A DNA stretch of 64,000 nt from Mortierella sp. BCC40632 (lineage: Eukaryota > Mortierellomycota > Mortierellomycetes > Mortierellales > Mortierellaceae), in the NCBI GenBank assembly GCA_011634665.1, contig WAEK01000029.1:249001-313000 (forward strand), read 5' to 3'. Below, piece after piece: positions 46,924 through 57,899 of this stretch. The notes under the pieces are model-generated. The model made no database searches and was not told where the DNA came from. It saw only the letters and a program-made list of their open reading frames with translations. Numbering within the stretch: the first letter of the stretch is position 1; each line of letters opens with the position of its first letter. Made by a program: the position numbers and the translations under genes.

Positions 46924-47244
46924 ATGGCAAGCACAGGAATGGCTAGTCTTGCCAAGTCGACTCTCGGCAGTCTAAGGAATCGTGTACTCTCCACAGGCGG
47001 AAAGAAGGTCGAAGTAGGGTCTTCGAAAAAGTTTGCGTTCAGACCTGCAGCTCGCTTAACCACACCATCTATCACACAACAAGGACCTTCTTCCTCTATC
47101 TCGGGTCTCCGTTTCTGTCTCCACATGGTGGTCTTTGCTGTACCGGGAGTCGTTCTCGCCAAGAGACTCTGTGATGGCGAGAGACTAGAGGACATTGTGG
47201 AGCATACAAAGGAGACGGCAGCCTCGCTTATGCCCAAAGTCTAA
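46924..47244 (+). CDS. Hypothetical 106-aa protein with one membrane segment
   Basis: Intronless frame of 106 codons starting at MASTGMASLAKS. The first ~60 residues are basic with Ser/Thr and only one acidic residue (SLRNRVLSTGGKKVEVG), like a mitochondrial presequence. One hydrophobic helix (GLRFCLHMVVFAVPGVVLA) precedes a polar C-terminal helix (KRLCDGERLEDIVEHTKETA). I do not recognise the family; a small mitochondrial inner-membrane subunit is a guess. The frame is uninterrupted, is not low complexity, and fits between RPN1 and the convergent epimerase gene (218 bp gap), so I believe it is a real gene. Confidence 0.62.
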   Translation: MASTGMASLAKSTLGSLRNRVLSTGGKKVEVGSSKKFAFRPAARLTTPSITQQGPSSSISGLRFCLHMVVFAVPGVVLAKRLCDGERLEDIVEHTKETAASLMPKV

Positions 47245-47462
47245 TAGTCGCTTAGGGAGAATACAGTCTTTCATCTGTCAACCCATCCATATACCCATTC
47301 TTTCATGTTACTCCGAGCTCCTCAAACAGTCAATACAGCATGCGCTTTACGGATTTTTTTCTTCTCACCAAGGCCCCCTAGCTAACAAGATATCAAAATC
47401 GAGATCCCAACATAGATTGATGCTCCTGAAGGTTGGGGGTGATTATGAGATCCATTAAACGT

Positions 47463-48804
47463 TCACTCTGCTTCTTTGGTCGAAAATGAAAAAGTGACAG
47501 TTGAAAGATATTCCTCTCCAGGTTTTAAAAGTACCTGGTCTCTCCAGGAAGGATGGTTGACTGCATCAGGAAATCTAGATGTCTCGAGACAAAGTGCTGA
47601 ATGAGGCCCGTATCCACCTCGGGCTTTGCCGACACGTCGGATTGTTTGATTATGGTGTTCATGGACCACCTCCGAGGATTCTTGGTCGATTACGTTGGGG
47701 TCAAGACCAACAAAGTTGGCTGTATATAGCTGGAATCCTGGATCCGTCGTCGAGACCTTCATTTCAATTCCGGATTCTGGAGAATACACGCTTGCGACCA
47801 ACCGACTCTCCATCTTTTTAGGACCATCCTTTTGCCCAAATTTGGAGGGAGAAACAATGGCCTCCTGGAGCGGGTAAAAGTGATCGTATCCATAACCTCC
47901 CCCAGGAGTCTGTGCAAGATCTTGACCGATTGTTTTAGCTTTGCGAAAGTCCATAGCAGGCACATGGTCCAGGGGCAATACGCGTCCTGTTGGGATCGAT
48001 GTCGAGTCGAGTTCGAGATAGCTCTCTATGCCATAGGTTTGCAGAATGTGGTTCTTAATAGTCGAGGTAGACGCGGTAGGATCGCTTGGAGATGGTGCGC
48101 GTCCAACACTGGGAACGCCATTGAGGTTAAAGTAGGCATGGTTGGTCAGCGACACGATCGTGGCGTTGTCTTCAACTTTTGCCCGGTAGCTGATTTCTAG
48201 AGCATAGTTATGCAAGCGATAGGTGCAGTGGATATTGAGTTGTCCAGGAAAGCCTTGATCCATGTGGTCCGAGATTAGACTGAGTTGAATGCTTGTTCCT
48301 CCACTAGCACACCTTGGTTCGGGCAGTTCAACGTCCCAAATCCGAAAGGAGAACCCATCCACACCTCCATGGAGAGAGTTTGGCCCATTGTTCTTATCCA
48401 ACTGGTAAACAGACGCAGGATCCCCTGGAAAGGTGAACTGACCCCCTGCTATTCTTTAGGCGTAGAAATATCCTTTTGTAAGGTTGACTCAAAGAAAACC
48501 ACAAAACAACGAGTCGTGTTCATGTATTATACCTGTTGGCAATTCTTCCAACGGTTGCACCAAAGTATGGATCGTGCCTGGTGCGAAAGGCTGTTAGGTC
48601 GTCAAATCCAAGGATAATGTCCCGGAGACCTTTCCGAGAGTTGTCGTGGACCCAGAGATGAGAGAGAGTCGCACCCAGGTTGATAATTTGACAGGCCATT
48701 CCTGGAGAGGACTCGTCTGTGAGAATAAAGGACCGAATAGGGGTGCCTAAAGACAAACCCTGGCCTTTGACGCTTGGCACGGGGGTACACTCGACCACGG
48801 GCAT
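47463..48804 (-). CDS. Aldose 1-epimerase (galactose mutarotase)
   Basis: Two exons, 48804-48533 and 48453-47463, giving 420 residues; the intron is 79 nt. The join restores the family core YFGATVGRIANRIAGGQF. Catalytic residues are visible: H119 in NSLHGG, the general acid H196 in TNHAYFNL and the general base E381 in LCLETSRFPD. It interconverts alpha- and beta-anomers of glucose/galactose, feeding the Leloir pathway that ends in UDP-glucose, made in this fungus by the UGP1 gene 10 kb away. Residues 213-235 (SVGRAPSPSDPTASTSTIKN region) form a Ser/Pro-rich insertion. The C-terminal KPGEEYLSTVTFSF strand is typical. It is divergent from the NIMA-type kinase gene (416 bp). Confidence 0.93.
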
Positions 48805-49220
48805 GAAAGAGAAAAGAGAATGTTGTGTGGGAGAAGGTAGAGATGGAGTAAATGAGCGCGTGGTGGATTGATGAGCGTACTGACTCTCTCTTAGAGCCTC
48901 TGGGCATGGCAGAAGGTATGTCCGTCCCACTCAGGGGAGGAGAGAAGAAAATTAGTGGCACGGTTGTGCGGAGAGAGAGAGAGAGGAGAGGGATAAACTC
49001 TGGGCGGAGAGAGACCCTTCCGCTGCTGCATTCCATCTTGTCTCAACAACAGCACTCGTCCTTGTACGGCATCTGCAAAGAGGAAACAGGAAAACTCTCC
49101 TCCCGTCTGGCGTCGCATTCTTTCTCTTTTGTTTTTCTTTTCTTTTCTACTCTTTGCCACACTTTTATTTGTACCCGCTGGAATACCATCGACACTCTGC
49201 ATCCCCTGGAAGAGCGCTCA
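48805..49220. promoter_or_regulatory. Shared upstream region of epimerase and NIMA-type kinase
   Basis: 416 bp between divergent start codons, including a GA tract around 48975-48990 and a pyrimidine stretch before the kinase ATG. No TATA box is seen. Confidence 0.35.
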
Positions 49221-52200
49221 ATGGCCATGCAGGAAGAAGCCGACCTTCGCCTGCTGGACGACTACGAGTCTTTGGAATCCATCGGCTCAGGATCCTTTGG
49301 TCTGATTCGTAAAGTCAGGAGGAAATCCGATGGCAAGGTGCGTACTGAGGTGCTCAATGGGCCGGAGTCAGGCAGGCATTGCTAACTTTGAATGAGCGAT
49401 CTTTCGATGTCGACTTTTTTTTTTTTTTTTTTTTTTTTTCCAGCAAACTTACCCTTGCCCAAACTGTACTCTTGAACCTACCACATGTCACGCGTGTTGA
49501 ATGATGGACCACACATCCCTCACTGGAACTGATACTGGTTTGAAAAAATACTCAATACGGACACGTAGATTCTAGCAAGGAAGGAGATCGACTTTAGGAG
49601 AATGAGTAGCAAGGAGAAAGCGCAACTGGTCGCAGAAGTCAATATTCTCAAGGACTTGAAGCATCCCAATATCGTTGAATTTCTGGAGCGTATGATCGAC
49701 AGGGAGCACTGCTTTATTTACATCTTCATGGAGTATTGCGAAGGAGGCGACCTTGCAGCGGTGATCAAGAGACACAAAGAAATGAAGTAAGCACTCCGCT
49801 CACAATCGCCTGGCGAATGTTTAAAATGACCTGCTTTTAACAATAAGAGGGACAGCACTAACAGCCGATATGATCATCTCTTGTGTTACTCTATCCACTT
49901 GTAGTGTTCCAATACCTGAGGAGTTTGTGTGGAACATTATGACCCAGCTCGTTATGGCTCTTCATGAGTGTCACTGTGGAGTTATCTACAACGAAGGGAC
50001 GAAAGAGTCGACACCACGGCAAATTCTTCATCGTGACCTAAAACCAGATAATGGTACTTTCTATCCCTCTCAGAGACTCTATGGATCCAAGACGAACGTA
50101 TTGACTTGTCAGCCAATTTGAAAAGCCTAATATGTTTTTTTCCTCCTATCATCCTCAATTAGTATTCCTGGATGGCAAGAAAAATGTCAAACTTGGGGAC
50201 TTTGGACTATCGAGATCGCTCAATAATCCACAGGCTGTGTTCGCACAAACATATGTTGGGGTAAGAGACTTTCTTTTTCTTCTCACTGCAGTCGAAATTT
50301 TATAGATTGATCGCAGCTGACACCAGTGAGGAATCATTCTCCACTTTTTCGCTTGAATTGTCATATTTTCATAGACGCCGTATTATATGTCACCGGTAAC
50401 GTGTATGATGCTGGTTAGCCTCAAGATATTAGTTTTCAAATCGGCATTCTTTTGTAGGCGCATTAACATTCATGGGGGATATGTCTTTGTTTAGGAATTG
50501 ATTAGCGAGTCTATATATGATGCCAAGTCAGATATTTGGTCGTTAGGATGTGTTGTTTTTGAGCTTTGTGCATTAGAGTAAGTCTAGTGAGAATGAACTC
50601 GAACCGTTTGTAAAAAGGCATAGATAGTAAACTAATTTTATCCGCCAATCCATTAGGCCGCCCTTCCTTGCCGACTCTCAGTCTATGCTTACTGCCAAGA
50701 TAAAGCTTGGCTGGATTCCACCATTACCTTCTCGATACTCACAGGAACTCGTTCAGCTTATCCGGTCAATGCTTCAAGTCAACGTAAGTGGAGAAGATAT
50801 GAGGCAGACACTTGGAGTGCATTGATCGCCCAGCGAACTGTTCATCTAACATGTCATCATTATGATATTTGTTTAGCCCCGGAAACGACCCTCGACTACA
50901 GATCTTTTAGAGAATTCAAAGATCAAGACGCTTACTCTACAGCTGGATCTTAAAAGAAAGTATGTATTCGTTCGTTCTGCTCAGATCGATCTTTACAGTT
51001 TATGAAGTCTATATTGACTACCTAGTCGTTCTAACACATTCTCTCATTTTTGCCTATCAAAACACAGACTCTCAGAGCTCGACAGCTACAGGCAAAGTCT
51101 GATGGACATGGACGAAAAGCTAGTGACAAAAGAGACATCGCTAATTGCACTGGAAAAGAGATTGAAGGCAGCAGAACAAACACTACGTGAGAAGGAGACG
51201 GTCCTGAACGCGAGCGAAGAGACTCTTAGAGGCAAGGACAAAATTCTGATAGAATGGGAGCACCGGCTCTCCAAAGAGAACCAGCAAATGGAGGAGCAAC
51301 GCAAAGCACTCAGGAGAGAGCAGGAAAGACTTTCAGAGATGGCCAAGGAGTTAATGAACAAAGAAAGTGCCTCTACAAAGTCTATACTAGAGCCAATGGC
51401 AATAGATGACAAGGCGCAGGAGAGTTCGAACCACTCCATCGCCACTGACATTGGAATTGGCGGCACTTCCCATCGGCAAGATCGACCCATGGCAGGTACT
51501 GGGTTGACAACAGCCTTGAAGCCGTCTTCTACGCCTCAGCTCGCTTCCAACTCGTTCTCGTTCACATCGTTCTCAACCATCAATGGAACACCAGGGCCAT
51601 CTAGCGGTGACTATGTACCACCGACACGGTTGACGCCTCGTCGTAAAACGCCACTGTCTGTTGGCCGACATTCTCTGCAGCCCTCTAACGTGTACCGGAG
51701 TCGACTCTCGAATGGATCTAACGCCATTGGGATTTCAGGCACAATGCCGCCCCCACAAACCAGTGCTGCTGATCAAAACTCCAAGGCTGAGGGTATGAGT
51801 GTGAATAGTAACATGGTGAGTAGCTTCATGCCAATTACCTCAGGAACAACCAGCTCCACTCTACCAGAGATCTCCACTACTGGTTCAGGATCCATCACAT
51901 CACAGACTGGCAAGAATCGGGAGAGTGCGAGCTTCACTTCCAGACTTAGTTTATTGCCCAATTTTGGTGCGGGGACGACAACGACGAATTCATCTGCTGG
52001 AACAGAGCCTTCAAGACTCCGTGCCAAAGCAAGATCCACCTCTGGACTGATTGCGTCGCTTTCATCCACTTCACTTTCGGGTGCCACCACTGCCGCCCCT
52101 TCTTCCGCTTCCTCCCCTTCCTCCATTTCGGGCACAACCATCCCCAACCCTTTCTTAATACCTGAGCCCAAGACAAGTAATGGCTCTGGGAGAGAAACGG

Positions 52201-52892
52201 GAATCAAGGGAGGCTCACCTGACCAGGCTTTGAATGGGACCTCTTCAGGAGCTACTGCAACTCAATTGAATAACGCTCGCGTCTCTGGTGCGACAGATAC
52301 GAACCCATCAGAAAACGATGCATCACATACAGTAGGAGGAGGAGGGGGAGGCGGCGGAGGAGGGTTTAATTTCCTCCGACCCAATGCACGCACCACAGGA
52401 GCTGCCAATGCCTCTTCCACAGCATCGACTACATCTTCCTCAACAAATCCAAGCAAGATCCAGTCAAATTTCCAACCATCGCTCTCGGCTTTTACAACAG
52501 GGTATTCTGGGACAAGACGAGCCAATTCCTCGACAGCATTGTCTGGGATATTGTCTGGGGGGACGGCACCGAGGTTTCATCCAGGAGCTGCCACGACCTC
52601 GACAGCCTCAATGCACACCTATACAAATTCAAGTCCAACAACAGGCTCTACAGAAGGGGGCGCCAAGGGCTCTGGCCATGAATCTGGTGGAGGAAGAACC
52701 GCCAGCCATCACGGGACGGCATCAGCAACAGTGGTGGGACAAGCAGAGACAACACCAGAGAAAAAGATGTATGAAGATACAAGGATGGAGTGGGATGATG
52801 ACCTCCCAAGTCCATTTATCAAAAAGACAGCGTTTATGCGACCTCCTTCCTTTGGGCGAGGTGGTCCAACAGCGGGTTCCAAATATTCTTAG
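49221..52892 (+). CDS. nimA: NIMA/NEK2-type mitotic serine/threonine kinase
   Basis: Nine exons: 49221-49337, 49569-49786, 49905-50053, 50163-50260, 50375-50395, 50495-50577, 50657-50783, 50877-50959 and 51068-52892, giving 906 residues. The kinase domain lies N-terminally (about residues 15-290): glycine loop GSGSFGLI, catalytic Lys in ARKEIDFRRM (K44), the MEYCEGGDL hinge, HRDLKPDN (D156), GDFGLSR (D174), the P+1 loop TPYYMSPE and DIWSLGCVVFELC. ALHECH followed by an insertion before HRDLKP is typical of NIMA kinases. A coiled coil covers about residues 300-400 (KLSELDSYRQSLMDMDEKL onward), then ~500 disordered Ser/Thr-rich residues with a poly-Gly run. NIMA kinases promote mitotic entry and septation. 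Exon 5 is only 21 nt and encodes TPYYMSP exactly. Confidence 0.93.
49415..49439. repeat. Poly(T) tract, 25 nt, in kinase intron 1
   Basis: T run in the middle of the 231-nt first intron, followed by CAG at 49440-49442. Using that CAG as acceptor would not continue the kinase frame. Confidence 0.9.
50375..50395 (+). other. 21-nt micro-exon (exon 5 of the NIMA-type kinase)
   Basis: Flanked by TTTTCATAG and GTAACG. It encodes the seven residues TPYYMSP in phase 0 on both sides. It supplies the activation-segment/P+1 loop required between TYVG and ELISESIYD. Confidence 0.85.
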
Positions 52893-53300
52893 AGTTGTTA
52901 TTGTATTCCCCTTCTTTGTTTCTCTCTCTCTTTTCTCTTCTTTCTTTTCCCGCCTCCTTTTGCAAGAATATCAACGATCGTCTTACTACCACCACCACAA
53001 TTTGTTCGCTATGCATCATTATACCTTTGACATAGTGGTGTCAAGAGAATAGGGTTGAAATGAAAGAAAAGGCGATTTTTTTTTTTTTTTTTTTTATTGC
53101 AAAAAAATACTATAGTTGGTACATCTGTTTACCGTCGTAAAGCCGGACAGTATTGCATTATCCAAAAGGAAGAGAAAGAGAGAGAGAGAGAGAGAGAGGA
53201 AGAGAGAGAATAGGGAATTTTTTTCACCCTACCTTCTATCCCCCCCCTTTCCCTCAATTTCTCCTCCATGTTCCCATATTTCCTTTCTAGCTTTACAAAG

Positions 53301-53349
<49 letters not shown>

Positions 53350-53377
53350 AAAAAATATACTAACAATCATAATAACC
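52893..53377. other. Convergent 3' region with the longest homopolymer
   Basis: 485 bp between the kinase and FHA-protein stop codons. Includes T runs near 53078-53095, a GA repeat at about 53176-53200 and an uninterrupted 47-nt A run at 53301-53347. No gene is seen. Confidence 0.7.
53301..53347. repeat. Poly(A) tract, 47 nt
   Basis: The longest uninterrupted homopolymer in the window, ending 30 bp from the stop codon of the minus-strand FHA gene. It is a T run in that transcript's sense and so not its poly(A) tail. Confidence 0.97.
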
Positions 53378-53826
53378 TTAGTCTGAAAGACCCGACAGTT
53401 CCGACAAATCGTCCAAAGAATCGTTATGAGCCTCTTCTTCCTCTTCCTCTTCCTCCTCTACTCTCTCCCTCCTCGGTACCGACTGATGTCCTTGTTCTTG
53501 TTCTTGCTGTTCAGTCATCGGTACCGAGCGAGCTACACTACTCTTACTCGGAATCCTCCGCTTCTTTTCCAATTGACTTGCATGGACCGATTTACGCTTC
53601 TTGTTCGAGCCGGACAAGGTCGTTCCATTGGTTCCTTCTTCATCTTCCTCTTCCTCCGCATCTGAAGACGATGGTGTCACATCCCCATTGTCTGTGTCGA
53701 GCAATGTCAGTTTGCTCGAATCCTTGGATCGACGGGTCGCTTGCTTGACTGCATAAGGAGATGTTGACTTGCGATGATACGGCAGCTTGGGTGGCATCTT
53801 GAAAAAGTATTGCTTATCCTACAGGG

Positions 53827-53878
<52 letters not shown>

Positions 53879-53967
53879 AAGAAAGAAGAAAGAAAGAAAA
53901 GAAAAGGAAGGACACAACTCAGTAAACGAAAATAAACAAAAAATAAATTGGATCCTCCTCCCAATTG

Positions 53968-54004
<37 letters not shown>

Positions 54005-55973
54005 TTACCTTGAGTGTACATTTACGAGCACTGGGCATGACTTCCTGTCGAGTCAATTTCCGCATCACATTGTGGTCGCATTCGGGGATATAATACCACT
54101 GACTCTCCAGCGGCTTGTTGTATGCGTCCTTGCCCTTGCGAGCAATCTTGCCCACACATCGCGCTGCACTCAGACAATCCAATAAATGCGCCTTGATATC
54201 CGATTCATCCTGTGTTGCTACAATCGACGGTTGGCTCGCAATCATCTCATCATACAGTTCAGACAAGGTCATCGACTTCTTTTTGCGTGCAAATACCAAT
54301 GTGTCGATAATCATTTCTGTATAATCCATCGGCGCCTTCTTGGTCTCTACTCCTCCTGACGATGACTGTGGTGGCTGTGGCTGTGATGACGATGAAGATG
54401 ATTCCAAGGCTGATTCCTGTTTGGCCTCACCCCGATCTGTCTTGGGAGCCTTGTTCACTGGCGTAGATGGACGCTCCTTGATTGATACAGTTGCTGTATC
54501 CTGCTTTGTCTTTTGCTCCAAGGACTTTTCTGCCTTGACCTTGTGGGTTGTCACGGAAGCCATCTTGGGCTTGGATTCACCATCAACCCGCTTCAATGCT
54601 GTCTCGCTGGATTGCTCCTTGTTCATCAATTTAGATCCAGAACTGGGTTTGTTGTGAAGAGATTTCTTTTGCTTGTTCTCATCGCGTGGTGCATGGTCGC
54701 CAGGGGTTGCATTCTCGTCATTGGTGCGGATGGATTTAGATACAGGTCGAGGAGCCTTGGTCTCTGGCTGCTTTGCTGTAGATGATGGCGAGACAGTTGT
54801 CTTTGGTGTTGATCCAGATTTTTGCAGAGGCTTTGATCCAGGTGAATTGATGGGCGACGACGATGTCGAGACCAAAGAGGACTCTTTTGGTTGCAAATTA
54901 ATGGGCCGTGCTGTTAAGGGTTGGTTCTCATCCAACTTGAGTGTGGTCAATGGCTGTCGCTGCTTTGATGGAACGGGGTTCTTGGGAGGAAGCGAGTCGT
55001 CCTCACCATCATAAAAAATGTTGCTATCGGATCGAGGCGAGTCGAGGTTTCCGAAATTCAACTTCCGTACAGGCATCATGTCGGATGGGAGCTCAAAGAC
55101 AGGTGCCGACCGGATGGGTGAAGTGCCATACTCTGTGCCAAGGTCGGAGGAAGGCGGAGGTGTGCGCAGAGCCGCCCTACCACTGGAGGTGATTTCGTAT
55201 TTGTAGGCTTTGTGGCGCATCCGTGCAGTGGGTGTAAGCTGAGGTGGCGACGCGAGTTCCTGTGGAGCCATGGTTCGGTCCCGCTTGGGCGTCACCAAGC
55301 CTTGCGGAAGGAGTGGCAAGCCAAATTCATCGTCTTCATCATCATTGTCGTTATCGTTGTCGCCCAAGTCGGCTCTGGCGAATCCTGGACCGGAGCCGAG
55401 ATACTGTTGGGGAACTGGTCCTGCAGGGGCTCGAAAGACCATCTTTACGCCCACAAGGTCGACAATATCGCCCGACTGCAACGCTGTCAGACGGCCGGAT
55501 GGGTAACCGATTCCGTTGATACGGATTCCATTTTGGCCGAGCACATTGATCTGGAAGACCTCAGCCTCGTGGCTCCATTCAACAATGGCATGGCGCCGTG
55601 AGACCTGCTTGTTAATTCTGCCGAGATTCAGCGTTGCCTGAGAGCCTCGGCCGACAATCACGGGCATCTCGTACGATCCTTCGAGGACCATCGAGGGCAT
55701 CTTTGGCTTTCTCCCAGATGTCTCTTTTTGCTGCTGGGCAGTCTTTTGCGCCGTCTTTAGCAACAGGTCGAATCCATCCACGTCCCCATTGCTCCTGTCG
55801 GGTTCTTCAGAGAAGGAAGAAGAAAAGGGGTCAGAAGAGAGAGAAAAAGATTTTCTTGGACAGTGTGTGTGCGCAGAGAGGCGTTGGGGTGGCCATCCCA
55901 TGAAGATAAAAATTGTTTTAAGAGAGGCCTTACCATCAAACAAGATGGGCTGATTTTCTTTCATCAGTTCCAT
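53378..55973 (-). CDS. FHA-domain nuclear protein (Tos4/Plm2-like, tentative)
   Basis: Three exons, 55973-55934, 55804-54009 and 53818-53378, giving 758 residues. The FHA domain spans about residues 55-140: VIVGRGSQATLNLGRINKQ, VSRRHAIVEW, LGQNGIRING, LQSGDIVDLVG. It contains the Arg, Ser and Asn used for phosphothreonine binding. A long disordered Ser/Pro/Lys-rich middle follows with many SP/TP sites (TPPPSS, SPIRSAP, SPINSPG). At about residues 505-600 an ordered helical domain (YTEMIIDTLVFARKKKSMTL, SELYDEMIASQP) looks winged-helix-like, ending SQWYYIPECDHNVMRK. The C-terminus is basic, then acidic (poly-Glu). Tos4 and Plm2 are yeast FHA proteins induced at G1/S; the match is by architecture only. 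Intron 2 carries a 29-nt A run and a GA microsatellite. Confidence 0.8.
53833..53996. repeat. (GA)n microsatellite and 29-nt poly(A) in FHA-gene intron 2
   Basis: GA repeat at 53833-53874 (CT in transcript sense) near the acceptor, and an A run at 53968-53996 near the donor. Together they fill most of the 190-nt intron. Confidence 0.95.
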
Positions 55974-57899
55974 TGCAAGGAGGATTGGGGTTGGAGGCGA
56001 TGGTCAGCGAGAATGTAAGGTCCCTTTTCAGCTGGGCAAGCTGAATCCAGATATCGCAGGGGAGGAGGGTCAATGGGCGGTTGTGTGGTGGGCGCAGATG
56101 CAACAGAAGGTGTCAAATGAGATTAAATGAGATGGTGGTGAGAGGAGTGGGATCGATGAGATCGGTGGAGATCGGGCGAGTCGGATCGATACCACGAGAA
56201 AAGAGATTGCGATGGATTACAAAGAGAGAGAGACAGAGAGACAGAGATGATCCTGAAGATGCAGCAGATGATCCAAAGACACTCAGCGGAGGCTCAAAAC
56301 GCGCGTCGTGGAATTGTTTTTTCCTCTCTCCCGCCCTCGCCTCTTGTCTCGAGGCCGTGTGGCGGAGGGAGGCTCTCTCTCTCTCTGACTGTCCTCTGAC
56401 CTGTTCAAATCCACGCGCACTCTGTAGACATGTCCTGTTTCCCTTACACACACACATACTTTGGACCTAATGCCAGGCTAGTCTCCTCTTCCCGGTTAAC
56501 ACAACCCGGTCACTGCATTATCACGACAACACTGCATACAGATTGGCACGCAATGGCATCGTACGGCTGAAGGGAAAGAAGAGAAAGTGTGTTGAACAGT
56601 GGTTCAAGTTTGGTCGGCTCCAGTCCAGCCACCAACCAATCGCCACGTGCGATTCGACAAACAGAGTCAAGATAATTTTATCAATTACGGAGTCTTTTAT
56701 TTGTATAGAAAATTGTCAGTGAAAAGATGGCTTTTTTAGTTGAGGTAATCGGTAGGGAGGAAGAAGAGGAGGATTTGGCCAAGGAAAATAAAAAAAGGAA
56801 GAAAAAGTCAAAAGACACCCTTATACGTTGAGTATGAAGAGTGCCCACATCGTCCCAAGGACTGATGTCCAGACCAAACATCCGAGAGAAGGAGCAAAGA
56901 AAAAAAGAAAGCATTTCTGCTATCTTAATCCTCACTATCTTCCTCGCTGCTCAATCTGGTTGCTTTTCCTCCGTTGACGCTTTTTTTTTTGTGTCCCTCG
57001 TTGGCTCAAGGATTGAGAAGACGCAGGATCGAAGCATTTTCGGGGGAGTGGAAGGGGAGGAGAACATTGTAAAAAAAAAAATAGGAGTCATTGCCAGAGA
57101 GAGTCATGGAAAGAAAAACCTCGGTTGACGAAGTATTCTATCCAGATCTCAGGAGAAATGACAACAACTCACAGCAGTCTTGAACGCAGATGGCGGGCGC
57201 AGGGAACCAGGGGGGCCGGGAGGAGCCAAAAGGCAGGACAGGGAAAACCGCATTTAGGGAAATGAGGTCCTCCTTTGCTTGCACTTGCCCACGACATTTG
57301 ATCCGCAAGGTCAAAAGGGACGGGGATTCGACTGACACCAAAGGAGCCGGGAGAGGTGACAGGACCATCTTGCTCGAAGGACTTGAGCTACGACTCAATA
57401 CAAACTTCTGCTAGATGGGGATCAAGAAGGAGTCGCAAAGAGTCGGGACGAGGGAGGGGGAAACGGAGCGATAGGAAGGATAGAGGGGGGGAAGAAGAGA
57501 TAGCCATCATCACACCAGCCAATTACTTTTTTTTTTTGAAAGAAAAAAATGAAAAATGAAAAATGCTTGTTCTCCCAAGGAGTCATTGCTTCTGTTGAAG
57601 AAACTTTCATGTTAGTCCATTCACACGCAGCAACCACCGTTGCACCAGACATGAAAGTCATAAAACAATAATCAAAGAGATGAAAAAGAAATGGGGAGGG
57701 GGGGAGGGGGGGGAAAAAAGTAAAGAGAAAGGCTTGGAATCTGTTAAGAGATTCCTGGGGTGAATGCCGTTGAGGCACTCTAACTTTGGGTTACCATATC
57801 GTTCGTTTGTTGAAAAGAAACGCATTGGCTCACGGACAGGTCCTTCGAATCCGAAGGATACCTGTCCAGCGCTCGACGACGTTTTCGACGGAAGCACGC
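55974..57899. other. Upstream region of the FHA gene and 3' flank of MET6
   Basis: About 1.9 kb with no supportable gene. ACGCG cores lie at 56299-56303 (with an overlapping copy on the other strand, 56302-56306) and 56413-56417, within 450 bp of the FHA-gene ATG. An ACCAATC and a CACGTG (56644-56649) lie near 56635-56650. Short G-rich stretches occur at about 57690-57715. Confidence 0.5.
56299..56417. promoter_or_regulatory. ACGCG (MluI cell-cycle box-like) cluster
   Basis: Three ACGCG cores upstream of the FHA gene. In yeast, ACGCG is the MBF-bound core controlling G1/S genes such as those for FHA proteins Tos4 and Plm2. Regulation here is inference from motif and gene type. Confidence 0.3.
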
